DNA of 35,917 nt, from IMG/VR virus record IMGVR_UViG_3300047172_000172, positions 1 to 35,917 of that record; one strand, 5' to 3'. Every line of letters starts with the position of its first letter. Position 1 is the first letter of the stretch. Under the pieces are notes generated by a model. The model was not told where the DNA came from. It saw only the letters and a program-made list of their open reading frames with translations, and ran no database searches. Of this stretch, positions 19,312-26,452 are shown one piece after another. The stretch is from a virus. The position numbers and the translations under genes were made by a program.

Positions 19312-19845
19312 TTAGGGATAGCCCTCAACGAAAATGCCCTGCTGATCCCCAGCGGTCCAACACGATTTCCCCTCGTCTGGCCCGGAGAGAATCCGCAATT
19401 TAACGACCGTTCCGAGCATCCCGGCATGATCTAATATCCGGACTTTCATGCCCGGCATCAGTAGCACGGCGTCAGACGTTGAATCAAGGTAGCCCTGGTT
19501 GTCGCTCTGCACGAGGGCGCTCGTCATCGCATCGAACTTCTCTTTACTTATCGGACACGCTTGATATTGATCGTCGCCAGCTTTCGCAACCGCGCCGATC
19601 GTCTTCAGATTCATATCCGGTGCCGAAGCATCGGTCGGTGCCGACGTGGCAGCGGCCTGCGCAGCTACGGCGGCTTCTATTTCTTGCTCAGTAGGGCCAG
19701 GTTGCGGAAACGCAATGGTAAGGATCAGGAATGGAAGGGTAGCGATGCCGGCCCACCTCGCCAGCTTGTATTCCTTCGCCATGCCAGCGACGATCGCGGC
19801 GAAGCCGAACGCTACGAAAACAACCGGCCAAAGCACCGTATGCAT
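19312..19845 (-). CDS. Two-helix membrane protein with SH3-like periplasmic domain; moron candidate
   Basis: 177 residues inserted between the tape measure and the baseplate genes. Residues 5-22 (LWPVVFVAFGFAAIVAG) and 32-46 (AGIATLPFLILTIAF) are hydrophobic helices. A Pro/Ala/Thr linker follows, then a C-terminal domain of about 90 residues with two Cys. Its MKVRILDHAGMLGTVVKLRI resembles a small SH3-like/KOW-like barrel. No structural phage family fits. A perfect -10 hexamer (TATAAT) ends six bases before the ATG and there is no Shine-Dalgarno, so the transcript would be leaderless and independent of the late operon. This layout is typical of a moron, for example a membrane protein expressed in the prophage state to alter the host envelope or exclude other phages. 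That role is inference. Confidence 0.78.
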   Translation of the reverse strand: MHTVLWPVVFVAFGFAAIVAGMAKEYKLARWAGIATLPFLILTIAFPQPGPTEQEIEAAVAAQAAATSAPTDASAPDMNLKTIGAVAKAGDDQYQACPISKEKFDAMTSALVQSDNQGYLDSTSDAVLLMPGMKVRILDHAGMLGTVVKLRILSGPDEGKSCWTAGDQQGIFVEGYP

Positions 19846-19857
19846 GGCGGCATTATA
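19846..19857 (-). promoter_or_regulatory. Consensus -10 box predicting a leaderless transcript
   Basis: TATAAT occupies 19857-19852 on the minus strand and is followed by six bases and then the ATG of the 177-residue membrane protein. With the usual spacing the first transcribed base would be the A of the ATG. No recognisable -35 hexamer is seen at 16-18 bases upstream. The element lies in the 37-base gap after the tape measure stop. Confidence 0.6.
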
Positions 19858-19882
19858 AACCAGATCGTCGCCTAGCGGGAGG

Positions 19883-22186
19883 CTACTGGCCGTAAGCCTT
19901 CCCGATCGTCAACCACGCCGGTGCCTTGGAGCTCACCGGAGCGCCCTGGACGAGCGACGTCTTCTTGCGGAAGTCTCGGAAGTGCTTCCCGAGGTCTTCC
20001 TTGTTCTTGACGCCCGGCAGAACGAGGTCGCCCTGGACGACAACCGACTGCCCGTTGCCAGCCTGGCTCGCCGGCAAAAGGCCGTAGCCCGCACGGTAAG
20101 CCGCGTCGTTGTTCGCCTGTTGCTGGTGAATCCACGACGCGAAGTTCATCGCCATCCCCTGAAAGCCGGTCGATGCCCCAACGTTGCCCGTGATGCTATT
20201 CCACAGCGAATCACGGATGAAGCCGCCAAGCGCCGGAAGGGCGTTTGCGAGGGCCTTCATCGCTGCGGCCCACGCTCCCGTGATCGCCGAGACGAGCGCA
20301 GGCTTACCCACATCGTCAATCCACCGGTTCGCTTTGCCGAGGGCAAAGTTGATGTCGGTCCCGTGCTTCACGAATTGCTGGATCGCGTCAATGATCAGCG
20401 TGATGTTCCCGATGACCGGGATCGCCCGAAGGCCCAGCCGACCGACCGTCTCAGCAAGTAGCGAGAGGCCGCCGCGCGTGAAGAGCACTTCGCGACCGAA
20501 CGTCCGAAATAGACCGCCCAGGTCTTTCATTGCGGACCCGAGCCGCCCGATTGTCGGAAAGAAATCAACGCCGTTTCCGAACAGCGACCCGATGCGGCCT
20601 ATCCCTCCGCCCATGCGCGCGATGCCCTCGCCCGCTCCCCCGAGGTGTCCCCAGCCGCCAATGCCAATGCCGCCCGCCTTCGCTGCGGCGTGCGCGAACA
20701 CACCGATGCCGCCGAGCATCTTCAGCGCGTAGTACGCACCGGCAGCAGAGACAACTGCGAGGCCACCCGCTGCGATATTCTGCGCCGCAGGGTGCTGCGA
20801 GAGGTACATCGCGGCGCCGCCTGTCAGCTTCGCGAGGTTGCCCACGAGAGAGGTGAGCGGCGCGATTAGCGGACTTGCGAGCAACGTGGCGAGAGTCTGG
20901 AAATTCGATGTGAGGAGCTTCGTTTGATTGTTGAGCGATCCCATGAGCTCAACCTGAGCCTTTTGGAGATCCTCGACGCGGCTCATCGTTGCCGTGACGT
21001 TCGCGCGCTGCGCGATACCAGCGTTCGACGAAAACGCTCCGACGATGAGGCCAGCGTTTGTGTTGAACGCTCGTCCGAGCTCCTGATTGTAGGTGCCGAC
21101 CGTACCGTTCTTGCGCGCAGCGTTGTACTGCGTGTTCAGATATGCGAAAAGTGCTTCGGGATTGAACGCACCCGTCCGCTGATCGATGAACCGGCTGCGC
21201 CCGTCAGCGCCGAGAAGCCCGAGGGCACTCTGCGCGGCGAGCATCTTCGCTCCCGAGGGATTCTGCAGATTCCGAAGGGCCATATTGAGGCCCGTTCCGG
21301 ATTTTCCGCCGCCGTAGCCGAGTCGATCGGCCGTGGCCTGCAGCATGAGTATCTCGGACGGCGAGACCCCCGCATTCGCGAAATTTGCGCCGTAATACTT
21401 GATCTGCTTCGCAGCCGTCTTCAGACTGTCGGGCATATCGTTCGAGATTTTGAAGAGCGTATTCGCAAACGGCGCGAGCTGGCCGGCCGTCCGAAGGTTG
21501 AGTTCGTGTGCGAGAGTCGCAAGCATGGCCGTCGACTGGTCGAACGAAACGTGGTTCTTTCCGAGGTACTGCGTATCGGCGAATTTTGCGATCGGCATCG
21601 CGAGCGCGCGCAACTGCGCCGGGTCGTTGATGCCCGAGGTGGCCATTGTGCGAAGAATACCCATCGACGCCGTGACGCTCTGCGCCGTCGACATGGACAT
21701 CTGCATCGCCAGCGGCACGAGATTGTCTGAAACGTACTTGTTTGAGCGGCCAAGGGCGATGGCGGTCTGAATTGACGCGTCTTGAAGGTTCGACGCTCCG
21801 CGAATACCGATCGCTTCGGTTGCAAGCCCGCCGATCGCGAGTCCCTTGCCGAGATTGCCGAGTCCGCCGAAAAGGCCGCCACCGACGCCGCCGACACTTG
21901 AGCGGGTCGCTACCGTGGATGCCCGATTCAGACGGGCCGTCGCAGCCGCAGCGCCGTCGGCCGAGGCCGTGACCTTGGCAAACGTGTCCGCTAGACCGGT
22001 GTAACCGGCGGTCGCGCGTTCCGTGACGCCGACCGACGCCCCTATGGTCCGGTTGAGCGAGCGCATAGCCTTCGCCATCGCCTCAAGACCGGCCGCGCTC
22101 TGTTCCGAGAGCTTCGCGATCGACTCAAGAAACTCGAGGTTGCCGGTAAACAGAAAGCGCGAAGAGACGGTGAAAGAATCTGCCAC
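19883..22186 (-). CDS. Tail tape measure protein
   Basis: 767 residues, the longest gene of the tail-shaft module. It has a helical, Ala/Leu/Gln-rich N-terminal half with phage_MinorTail-type TMP character. A glycine-rich hydrophobic region follows at about 480-560 (GGIGVFAHAAAKAGGIGIGG) and a hydrophobic segment with RAIPVIGNITLIIDAI near 625, as in many tape measures. In such phages this protein sets tail length and travels with DNA; about 0.15 nm per residue would predict a tail of the order of 115 nm. The start is a GTG with AAGAGG eight bases upstream. It follows the frameshifted chaperone and completion genes, as expected. Confidence 0.88.
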   Translation of the reverse strand: MADSFTVSSRFLFTGNLEFLESIAKLSEQSAAGLEAMAKAMRSLNRTIGASVGVTERATAGYTGLADTFAKVTASADGAAAATARLNRASTVATRSSVGGVGGGLFGGLGNLGKGLAIGGLATEAIGIRGASNLQDASIQTAIALGRSNKYVSDNLVPLAMQMSMSTAQSVTASMGILRTMATSGINDPAQLRALAMPIAKFADTQYLGKNHVSFDQSTAMLATLAHELNLRTAGQLAPFANTLFKISNDMPDSLKTAAKQIKYYGANFANAGVSPSEILMLQATADRLGYGGGKSGTGLNMALRNLQNPSGAKMLAAQSALGLLGADGRSRFIDQRTGAFNPEALFAYLNTQYNAARKNGTVGTYNQELGRAFNTNAGLIVGAFSSNAGIAQRANVTATMSRVEDLQKAQVELMGSLNNQTKLLTSNFQTLATLLASPLIAPLTSLVGNLAKLTGGAAMYLSQHPAAQNIAAGGLAVVSAAGAYYALKMLGGIGVFAHAAAKAGGIGIGGWGHLGGAGEGIARMGGGIGRIGSLFGNGVDFFPTIGRLGSAMKDLGGLFRTFGREVLFTRGGLSLLAETVGRLGLRAIPVIGNITLIIDAIQQFVKHGTDINFALGKANRWIDDVGKPALVSAITGAWAAAMKALANALPALGGFIRDSLWNSITGNVGASTGFQGMAMNFASWIHQQQANNDAAYRAGYGLLPASQAGNGQSVVVQGDLVLPGVKNKEDLGKHFRDFRKKTSLVQGAPVSSKAPAWLTIGKAYGQ

Positions 22187-22207
22187 GCGCTACGCCTCTT
22201 CGGAATC

Positions 22208-22222
22208 TGCTATAGTGCTGGG
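22208..22222 (+). promoter_or_regulatory. Extended -10 promoter with leaderless start, plus strand
   Basis: TGCTATAGT gives an extended -10 (TG at 22208-22209, hexamer 22211-22216), followed by exactly six bases and the ATG at 22223. It points away from the tape measure gene. No -35 hexamer is evident, which extended -10 promoters do not strictly need. The geometry is the same as at 19846-19857. Confidence 0.5.
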
Positions 22223-22537
22223 ATGGCTCGAAAAGTCGTCTCGCTCAGGCCGAAGCTCGCGCAGAAGGCAACGAAGCAGCGACGCGCCGCCGATCAGACG
22301 AAGCGCGAAGCCGATCGGGCCATGTACCTCGCGGCGATTGACCATCTCGAGCAGACACCAGGCTACCGCGAGCGATCGGACATCCACGACGTGCTGGCGT
22401 CGGTCATCGCGGCATTTCACGTGCGCGCCGCGAGTCTCTCCTCACGGTTCGTGCCTAGATCGCCTCGTCCCGAGAAACCTCGGCAAATGCGAGCACTTCC
22501 AGTGGACGACGGTTCCCCGTCATCGCCTTCATCGTAG
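22223..22537 (+). CDS. Lone plus-strand small basic protein; moron candidate
   Basis: 104 residues if read to its stop. It is the only plausible plus-strand gene in the window. The first about 78 residues look coding: Lys/Arg/Gln-rich helix (KLAQKATKQRRAADQTKREA), then an amphipathic region (AMYLAAIDHLEQ, SDIHDVLASVIAAFHV), with mostly G/C third bases and frequent G first bases. The last 28 residues run antisense to the 22455-22925 gene and look less protein-like. There is no Shine-Dalgarno, but the extended -10 just upstream predicts a leaderless mRNA. A competing minus-strand frame of 76 residues (22190-22420) covers the same bases and ends three bases before the tape measure start, so the strand is not certain. 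Possible roles are a small regulator or nucleic-acid-binding protein; no family is recognised. Confidence 0.42.
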   Translation: MARKVVSLRPKLAQKATKQRRAADQTKREADRAMYLAAIDHLEQTPGYRERSDIHDVLASVIAAFHVRAASLSSRFVPRSPRPEKPRQMRALPVDDGSPSSPSS

Positions 22538-22925
22538 CGCCCGCGATCGCTTCCACTTCTGGCAACGCCGCAGCCGATCCGATCGCGATAGCGGGCCGCG
22601 GTGGGATGCGAGCCGTCCCGAATTCTTGGTATTCGGCCACTGGCTCCTCGGAGCCGACACGAAAGCCAAGAGAGTCGTACTCGATCTTTATCGAATCGCG
22701 GAGCAACTCGCCCGTTCGGACGAGCGGATCGTTCGGTGTGTATCCCAATCGCACGCGTTCAGCTTGTGTGGATTCCGCGAGGTCTTGCAGCTTACTCGCG
22801 TCCCCGTACGTCTCTTGAATATGTCGCTTCACGGCCTGGGCCATGAGCGTCTCACCCAGATGCTCGGTCGTGGCCGATGTCGCCGCAAGTTCAAACATGC
22901 GAGTCGCGAATTGACGAGGTGTCAT
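22455..22925 (-). CDS. HK97-gp10-like tail completion protein
   Basis: 156 residues. The pair LVRTGELLRDSI (residues about 68-79) and EYQEFGTARIPPRPAI (about 98-113) is the signature of the HK97 gp10/phage virion morphogenesis (tail completion) families, whose members act at the head-tail interface or tail end. Its ATG overlaps the TGA of the frameshifted chaperone extension by four bases (ATGA), so it is coupled to that frame, which in turn supports the frameshift. Placement between chaperone and tape measure rather than with the neck genes is unusual. Confidence 0.8.
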   Translation of the reverse strand: MTPRQFATRMFELAATSATTEHLGETLMAQAVKRHIQETYGDASKLQDLAESTQAERVRLGYTPNDPLVRTGELLRDSIKIEYDSLGFRVGSEEPVAEYQEFGTARIPPRPAIAIGSAAALPEVEAIAGATMKAMTGNRRPLEVLAFAEVSRDEAI

Positions 22926-23478
22926 TTCACTCCGATGTCAACAACGAAAAGACGCGGCGGGACCTTCCATCCTAACCGATCGTAGTCGTACGTTCCGAGT
23001 CGTCGCTCGCCGACCGCGATCGTGAGCGCGACTAACTCTCCGTCGGTGAGGAGGAGCGTTTCCTGGTACGAGATGCCGGCGAGGATGGCGTCGGCGACTC
23101 TGGCGAGTCTTCCGTCGCCGTGAACTCGTTTTTTAGGTCTTCCCCGCTAACGTCGAACGCTTCACGATATGCTTTGCCGCAGTCTTCGATTTCCGATCCG
23201 TGCACACGATAGAACATGCCCTTAAGGTCCGATTCATTGTCGAGAGCCGGAACATCGACGCCGTTTACGCTTACGATCGCGGCGAGAACGCGGCGATACG
23301 AGACGTCGATCGGGCTGAAGTCCTTCGCGAAGTTGACCATTCGATCGACCGTCAAGAGCTCCGCGCCGTTGAGCTCGCGGAGAACGAAGACGCGACCACT
23401 GCGCGCCGTCGTTTCGGTAGTTCGTTGCGAGAGAGGCCCGAGCGCTTTATCAAAGTCGGCGAATTTGTCTTTAGGCAA
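22922..23478 (-). CDS. Tail assembly chaperone, -1 frameshift fusion product
   Basis: The long form is made by a -1 slip at 23128-23134 after residue 117. The new frame continues for 68 residues (from RVHGDGRLARVADAIL to VVDIGVK) with no stop until TGA at 22922, about 185 residues in all. The extension looks protein-like and exactly fills the gap before the next gene. This is the arrangement of lambda G/GT and of P2 E+E', where the fusion binds the tape measure and recruits tube subunits during assembly. The position just before the tape measure module agrees. Coordinates span both frames. Confidence 0.78.
23032..23478 (-). CDS. Tail assembly chaperone, short (unshifted) form
   Basis: 148 residues when read without frameshifting. 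The core (residues 1-115) is helical: FVLRELNGAELLTVDRMV, YRRVLAAIVSVNGVDVPAL and DCGKAYREAFDVSGEDL, typical of the G/E-type chaperone that coats the tape measure. After the slippery site the zero-frame tail is a Ser/Pro/Arg-rich run (residues about 120-148) that looks like read-through of a sequence selected in the other frame. It starts 13 bases after the tube gene. Confidence 0.82.
   Translation of the reverse strand: MPKDKFADFDKALGPLSQRTTETTARSGRVFVLRELNGAELLTVDRMVNFAKDFSPIDVSYRRVLAAIVSVNGVDVPALDNESDLKGMFYRVHGSEIEDCGKAYREAFDVSGEDLKNEFTATEDSPESPTPSSPASRTRKRSSSPTES
23128..23134 (-). other. -1 programmed ribosomal frameshift site (A AAA AAC)
   Basis: The coding-strand heptamer A AAA AAC is in the correct phase for a -1 slip (zero-frame codons CTA AAA AAC), with the AAC as codon 117 of the chaperone. 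Slipping re-pairs both tRNAs on AAA AAA and opens a 68-codon frame that ends in ATGA with the next gene. I did not evaluate a downstream pseudoknot. Confidence 0.75.
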
Positions 23479-23491
23479 TGGCTACTGCTTT

Positions 23492-23947
23492 CTAATTGAC
23501 CTTGATTTTCTGCTCGGCCTCGATGCGCACGCGCATCACAACGTCTTGGTCTTTGCGGTACGGGCCGAAGTCTTCCACGTAGAGCAACGCGTTCTGATAT
23601 TGGTATTCGTTGAACGAGCCGTCTTCCTGATTCAGAACAGACGCCGTCACCGTGTATCGGTGGTTGATTCCAGACGTGATGTAGTCCTGAAAGTTCTTCG
23701 CTTCCAGGTCTTCGAGATCGCCCGTCGATCGCGTCACGTTGATCATCACCGCGTAATCGCCGTACGCCAAACGCTTGACGTTCGTCGGGCGATCAATCGG
23801 CTTGACCGTGATGAGATCGTGGTTTGCGGATCCCTGAAATTCGGTGATGAATCCGCCGAACGAGATAGACGCGCCCGAATCGAGATCGACAACCGTTACG
23901 GTGAGGTCCGTACCAGTGTTGAACGTGTTCAGCGTGTTGACGGGCAT
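23492..23947 (-). CDS. Tail tube protein
   Basis: 151 residues directly downstream of the sheath, the standard sheath-tube order. It is a compact beta-rich protein (DLTVTVVDLDSGASISFGGFI at the start, then VMRVRIEAEQKIKV at the end) of the size of P2 FII/Mu gpM-type tubes. It has AGGAG nine bases upstream, and an intrinsic terminator separates it from the sheath gene. The tube should stack in hexamers around the tape measure inside the sheath. Confidence 0.82.
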   Translation of the reverse strand: MPVNTLNTFNTGTDLTVTVVDLDSGASISFGGFITEFQGSANHDLITVKPIDRPTNVKRLAYGDYAVMINVTRSTGDLEDLEAKNFQDYITSGINHRYTVTASVLNQEDGSFNEYQYQNALLYVEDFGPYRKDQDVVMRVRIEAEQKIKVN

Positions 23948-23973
23948 CTGCGGGCACTCCTAATTGGCAACGC

Positions 23974-23997
23974 AAAAAAAGCACGACGCTGCGTGCC
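23974..23997 (-). terminator. Intrinsic terminator between sheath and tube genes
   Basis: On the coding strand a GCACG/CGTGC stem (23981-23996), extendable by a G-T pair, with a six-base loop is followed at once by seven T residues (23980-23974). A second hairpin, ACGGTC-GGTT-GACCGT, lies 5' of it at 24009-24024. It sits in the 86-base gap after the sheath stop. Since the tube, chaperone and tape measure lie beyond it, it is likely partial or antiterminated, and would lower their transcription relative to the sheath. Confidence 0.65.
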
Positions 23998-24033
23998 GAT
24001 CAGGGGCGACGGTCAACCGACCGTAAGAGGAAG

Positions 24034-25596
24034 TTAGGCGGCCTGCCCGAGCAGTCCGGAGACCGCAACGGTCGAGCCGACCTGCACGAACGCCATCGCG
24101 AAGTACACCGCCGGGAACGTCTCGCCGGTCACGTTCACGATCAGTTGCCGTGCGAGCACGGTCGAACTGAGGTTGTTCGTCTTGTCGCAGATCGCGTTGA
24201 AGTCTTGAAGTTCACCCGCGTTCTCATACTGCGATCCCAATGCGTTGAGACCGTTACGCACCGCGGTGCGCGTTTTGTCCGTATCTGCTGAGGGATCGGA
24301 GACGTTGAGCGGTGGGACGCTTTGCTTCGCGCCGATGTAGTTGTACAGGAACGACTTCACGGCGCTTGCGACTTCGATCTGCATCCGCGAGTCCGCGATG
24401 AACGATCCGTCCGAGGCGAGACCGTGCGCCAGTCGGAAGAGATTGTTCGTGTACGAGAATTTTCCGAGATAGATGATGTTGTTCTCGAAGAGCAGCGACT
24501 GATCGCCCGCATCGAGGCCCTGACCCGCGGTGGCCTCGGTCTGGTTGATCCCCGCGGCGCCCGCTGTGGGCTGATTGATCGGATCGTCCGAGGGGTCCAA
24601 GGACGCCATGATGCCGGCGATCTTGCCCATCGGCGAGACCCAGAGTTGCGTTCCCGAGTACGTGTCGAACACGTAGTCCCAGAAGCCGCACGTGATGAGC
24701 CACGGCGACGACAGGGAGTTTGTGATCTTGTTCGCGACCATCTGCGTCGGCGACGAACCGAGCGGAAACGCGTGCATGATGAACCCGGTCTGCTCGGACT
24801 CCGCGAATGCGATTGCATCCGGGATGACCGAGGGGTCCGTGTTCGCTGCGAGGATGAGGAAGTCGAACCCCGTCCCGCCGAGCGCGTACATGCCCGTGCG
24901 CGTTGCGGAGTCGCCCGGCACGCCGAGCAGCTGCGCCGACGTGACGCCGGACGCGCCGTCCGTGCCGCCCGAGGCGGTGAACGTCGTCCCGGTCACCGGG
25001 ACCGCAGTAGACGTGCCGGCCGTCGCCACGAAGTTCTGCGAAGCCAGGGAGTTCGGCGTCGTGCCGTTGATCGCAGCCAAGAGGTTCGCGATGAAGGTTG
25101 CCGCGACGTACGGACCGCCTGCGGTCGCGTAACCGACGATCCCGCCGAACTGCTCGCTCGAGCGGTTCGAGTAGTTCAGCGTGACGCGGTAGACGGGAGA
25201 AGCGGTGATCGTGCCCGACTGCAGGGTTAGGATCGCGGTCGCCGCGTTCGCGTTCGATCCCGGACGGATCGCGACGAACGAGGCTACGACAACCCCCGCA
25301 CCGTCGAGCAGCTCGATGACGGCAGCGGTCTCCGTGCCGTCCGTGACGCGCACGCCGACGAAGTTGGCACCTTCGGGCATGGCGGAGAGCGCTTCACGAA
25401 CGAGCGAACTGTTCAGAAGCGATCCCGTGCCGAAGACCGCAGCCATCGAATTCGCATCCGAGAAATATTGCGGTGTGTTCGGCGGTCCGTCGGTTGCGGT
25501 GCCGACAATGCCGATGAGATTCGTAAAGCCCGTCTGCACCGCGGCCGGAGACGCGGGAACGAGCGTGACGGTAACGCCGGGAAGGTTGTTTCCCAC
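24034..25596 (-). CDS. Tail sheath protein
   Basis: 520 residues. The N-terminal LPGVTVTLVPASPAAVQTGF is the typical sheath arm opening, followed by GIVGTATDGPPNTPQYFSD, and the C-terminus ends in a beta arm (VGSTVAVSGLLGQAA). A central domain with SALPEG-type segments and a C-terminal domain with GKFSYTNNLFRLAHG match contractile sheath organisation. The sheath contracts to drive the tube through the envelope, which establishes this as a myovirus-type tail. The GTG start follows the stop of the small upstream gene directly, with GAGGAG six bases upstream. Confidence 0.88.
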   Translation of the reverse strand: MGNNLPGVTVTLVPASPAAVQTGFTNLIGIVGTATDGPPNTPQYFSDANSMAAVFGTGSLLNSSLVREALSAMPEGANFVGVRVTDGTETAAVIELLDGAGVVVASFVAIRPGSNANAATAILTLQSGTITASPVYRVTLNYSNRSSEQFGGIVGYATAGGPYVAATFIANLLAAINGTTPNSLASQNFVATAGTSTAVPVTGTTFTASGGTDGASGVTSAQLLGVPGDSATRTGMYALGGTGFDFLILAANTDPSVIPDAIAFAESEQTGFIMHAFPLGSSPTQMVANKITNSLSSPWLITCGFWDYVFDTYSGTQLWVSPMGKIAGIMASLDPSDDPINQPTAGAAGINQTEATAGQGLDAGDQSLLFENNIIYLGKFSYTNNLFRLAHGLASDGSFIADSRMQIEVASAVKSFLYNYIGAKQSVPPLNVSDPSADTDKTRTAVRNGLNALGSQYENAGELQDFNAICDKTNNLSSTVLARQLIVNVTGETFPAVYFAMAFVQVGSTVAVSGLLGQAA

Positions 25597-25803
25597 TTAC
25601 GACTCCTCGGAGGGCGCGACCGTCACCGGCGCAGGGATGTTGGGGGTAGGCGCACCGTCAAGGATCGACGGCTGATCCACACAGAGGCGCAACTTCGAGC
25701 GATCGGCTTTGACAAGTGCCGCGTCTTCGGGAGAGAGCGTGGTGCCCACGGCGTAATAGCGCCCGTTCAATTCGAACGGCGCTCGAGTGACAACCAAGGC
25801 CAC
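25597..25803 (-). CDS. Small protein upstream of the sheath, GTG start
   Basis: 68 residues. The start is the GTG at 25803, decided by AAGGAG six bases before it. The protein has a folded-looking core (RAPFELNGRYYAVGTTLSPE, then DRSKLRLCVDQP) followed by a Pro-rich tail (APTPNIPAPVTVAPSEES). The stop abuts the GTG of the sheath gene, so the two are coupled. No family is recognised. Small proteins at this place in related tail modules are often neck- or sheath-associated, but this is only position. Confidence 0.65.
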   Translation of the reverse strand: MALVVTRAPFELNGRYYAVGTTLSPEDAALVKADRSKLRLCVDQPSILDGAPTPNIPAPVTVAPSEES

Positions 25804-25819
25804 GGGCGTCTCCTTGCGA

Positions 25820-26452
25820 CTAGGTTTCGGTGATGGTGAGCGTGCGGTTAGGGAAGGCGATCGTCGCGATTGCCTCGTCGATTTCTTCGTAGGTGACGGG
25901 GGCCGAGAGCACGCCGTAGTCCACGTCGATGAGGACATCGGCGCGCTTTAGCTGCACTTCCGCGATCATTTCGTCCGTGCGGCGAGGGCCGAGAACGTAC
26001 TGCATACGCACTTTCGTGCCGTCGGGAAGCATCAGCCACTGGCCGCCGGCAACGTCCGTTCCGAGAGCTTGCATGATCGCGTCCGCGATCTCGTCACGGA
26101 GCGTGTCGGTTGCGGCCCAGACGGTCGACTGCACGCGCTGCGATCGGCGAGCGACTTCCTGACGCATCGAACCATCGTTGAGAACTACCGTGGGCGGATC
26201 AATCCACTTTTGGGACGACTGCCGGGTCGGTTCGACGGCGTTGACCGCTATTGTGTAGCCGCCGTCTTCGGCAGCGTACCGGATGGAGTCTTGTTCGTTC
26301 GCGTCCGGCCAGCCAGCCGTGATATTCCAACCCTGCAGAAAACGATTGACCGTGTTCGTAGAGATCGGGAAGATCTCGTTCGTCGCGATCGCATTGGCGA
26401 TCAGCGGCAAGATCGATTCCAGGATCATGTCGACTCTGCTCGCGGTCGCCAT
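25820..26452 (-). CDS. Neck/tail terminator candidate
   Basis: 210 residues, helical N-terminus (RVDMILESILPLIANAIATNE) followed by an alpha/beta region and a C-terminal TYEEIDEAIATIAF. Its position between head-completion genes and the sheath, its length and its ATG coupling to the upstream gene (TGATG) fit a tail terminator or neck protein of a contractile phage. No motif confirms it. Confidence 0.75.
   Translation of the reverse strand: MATASRVDMILESILPLIANAIATNEIFPISTNTVNRFLQGWNITAGWPDANEQDSIRYAAEDGGYTIAVNAVEPTRQSSQKWIDPPTVVLNDGSMRQEVARRSQRVQSTVWAATDTLRDEIADAIMQALGTDVAGGQWLMLPDGTKVRMQYVLGPRRTDEMIAEVQLKRADVLIDVDYGVLSAPVTYEEIDEAIATIAFPNRTLTITET

Noticed and set aside
22190-22420. 76-residue minus-strand frame between completion and tape measure genes
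   Set aside because: It tiles the operon well, but its ATG has no properly spaced ribosome site and the composition is less convincing than the plus-strand frame. Kept as an alternative rather than annotated.
22023-22985. 320-residue plus-strand frame
   Set aside because: It runs antisense to parts of the tape measure, completion and chaperone genes and is Arg/Ser-rich.
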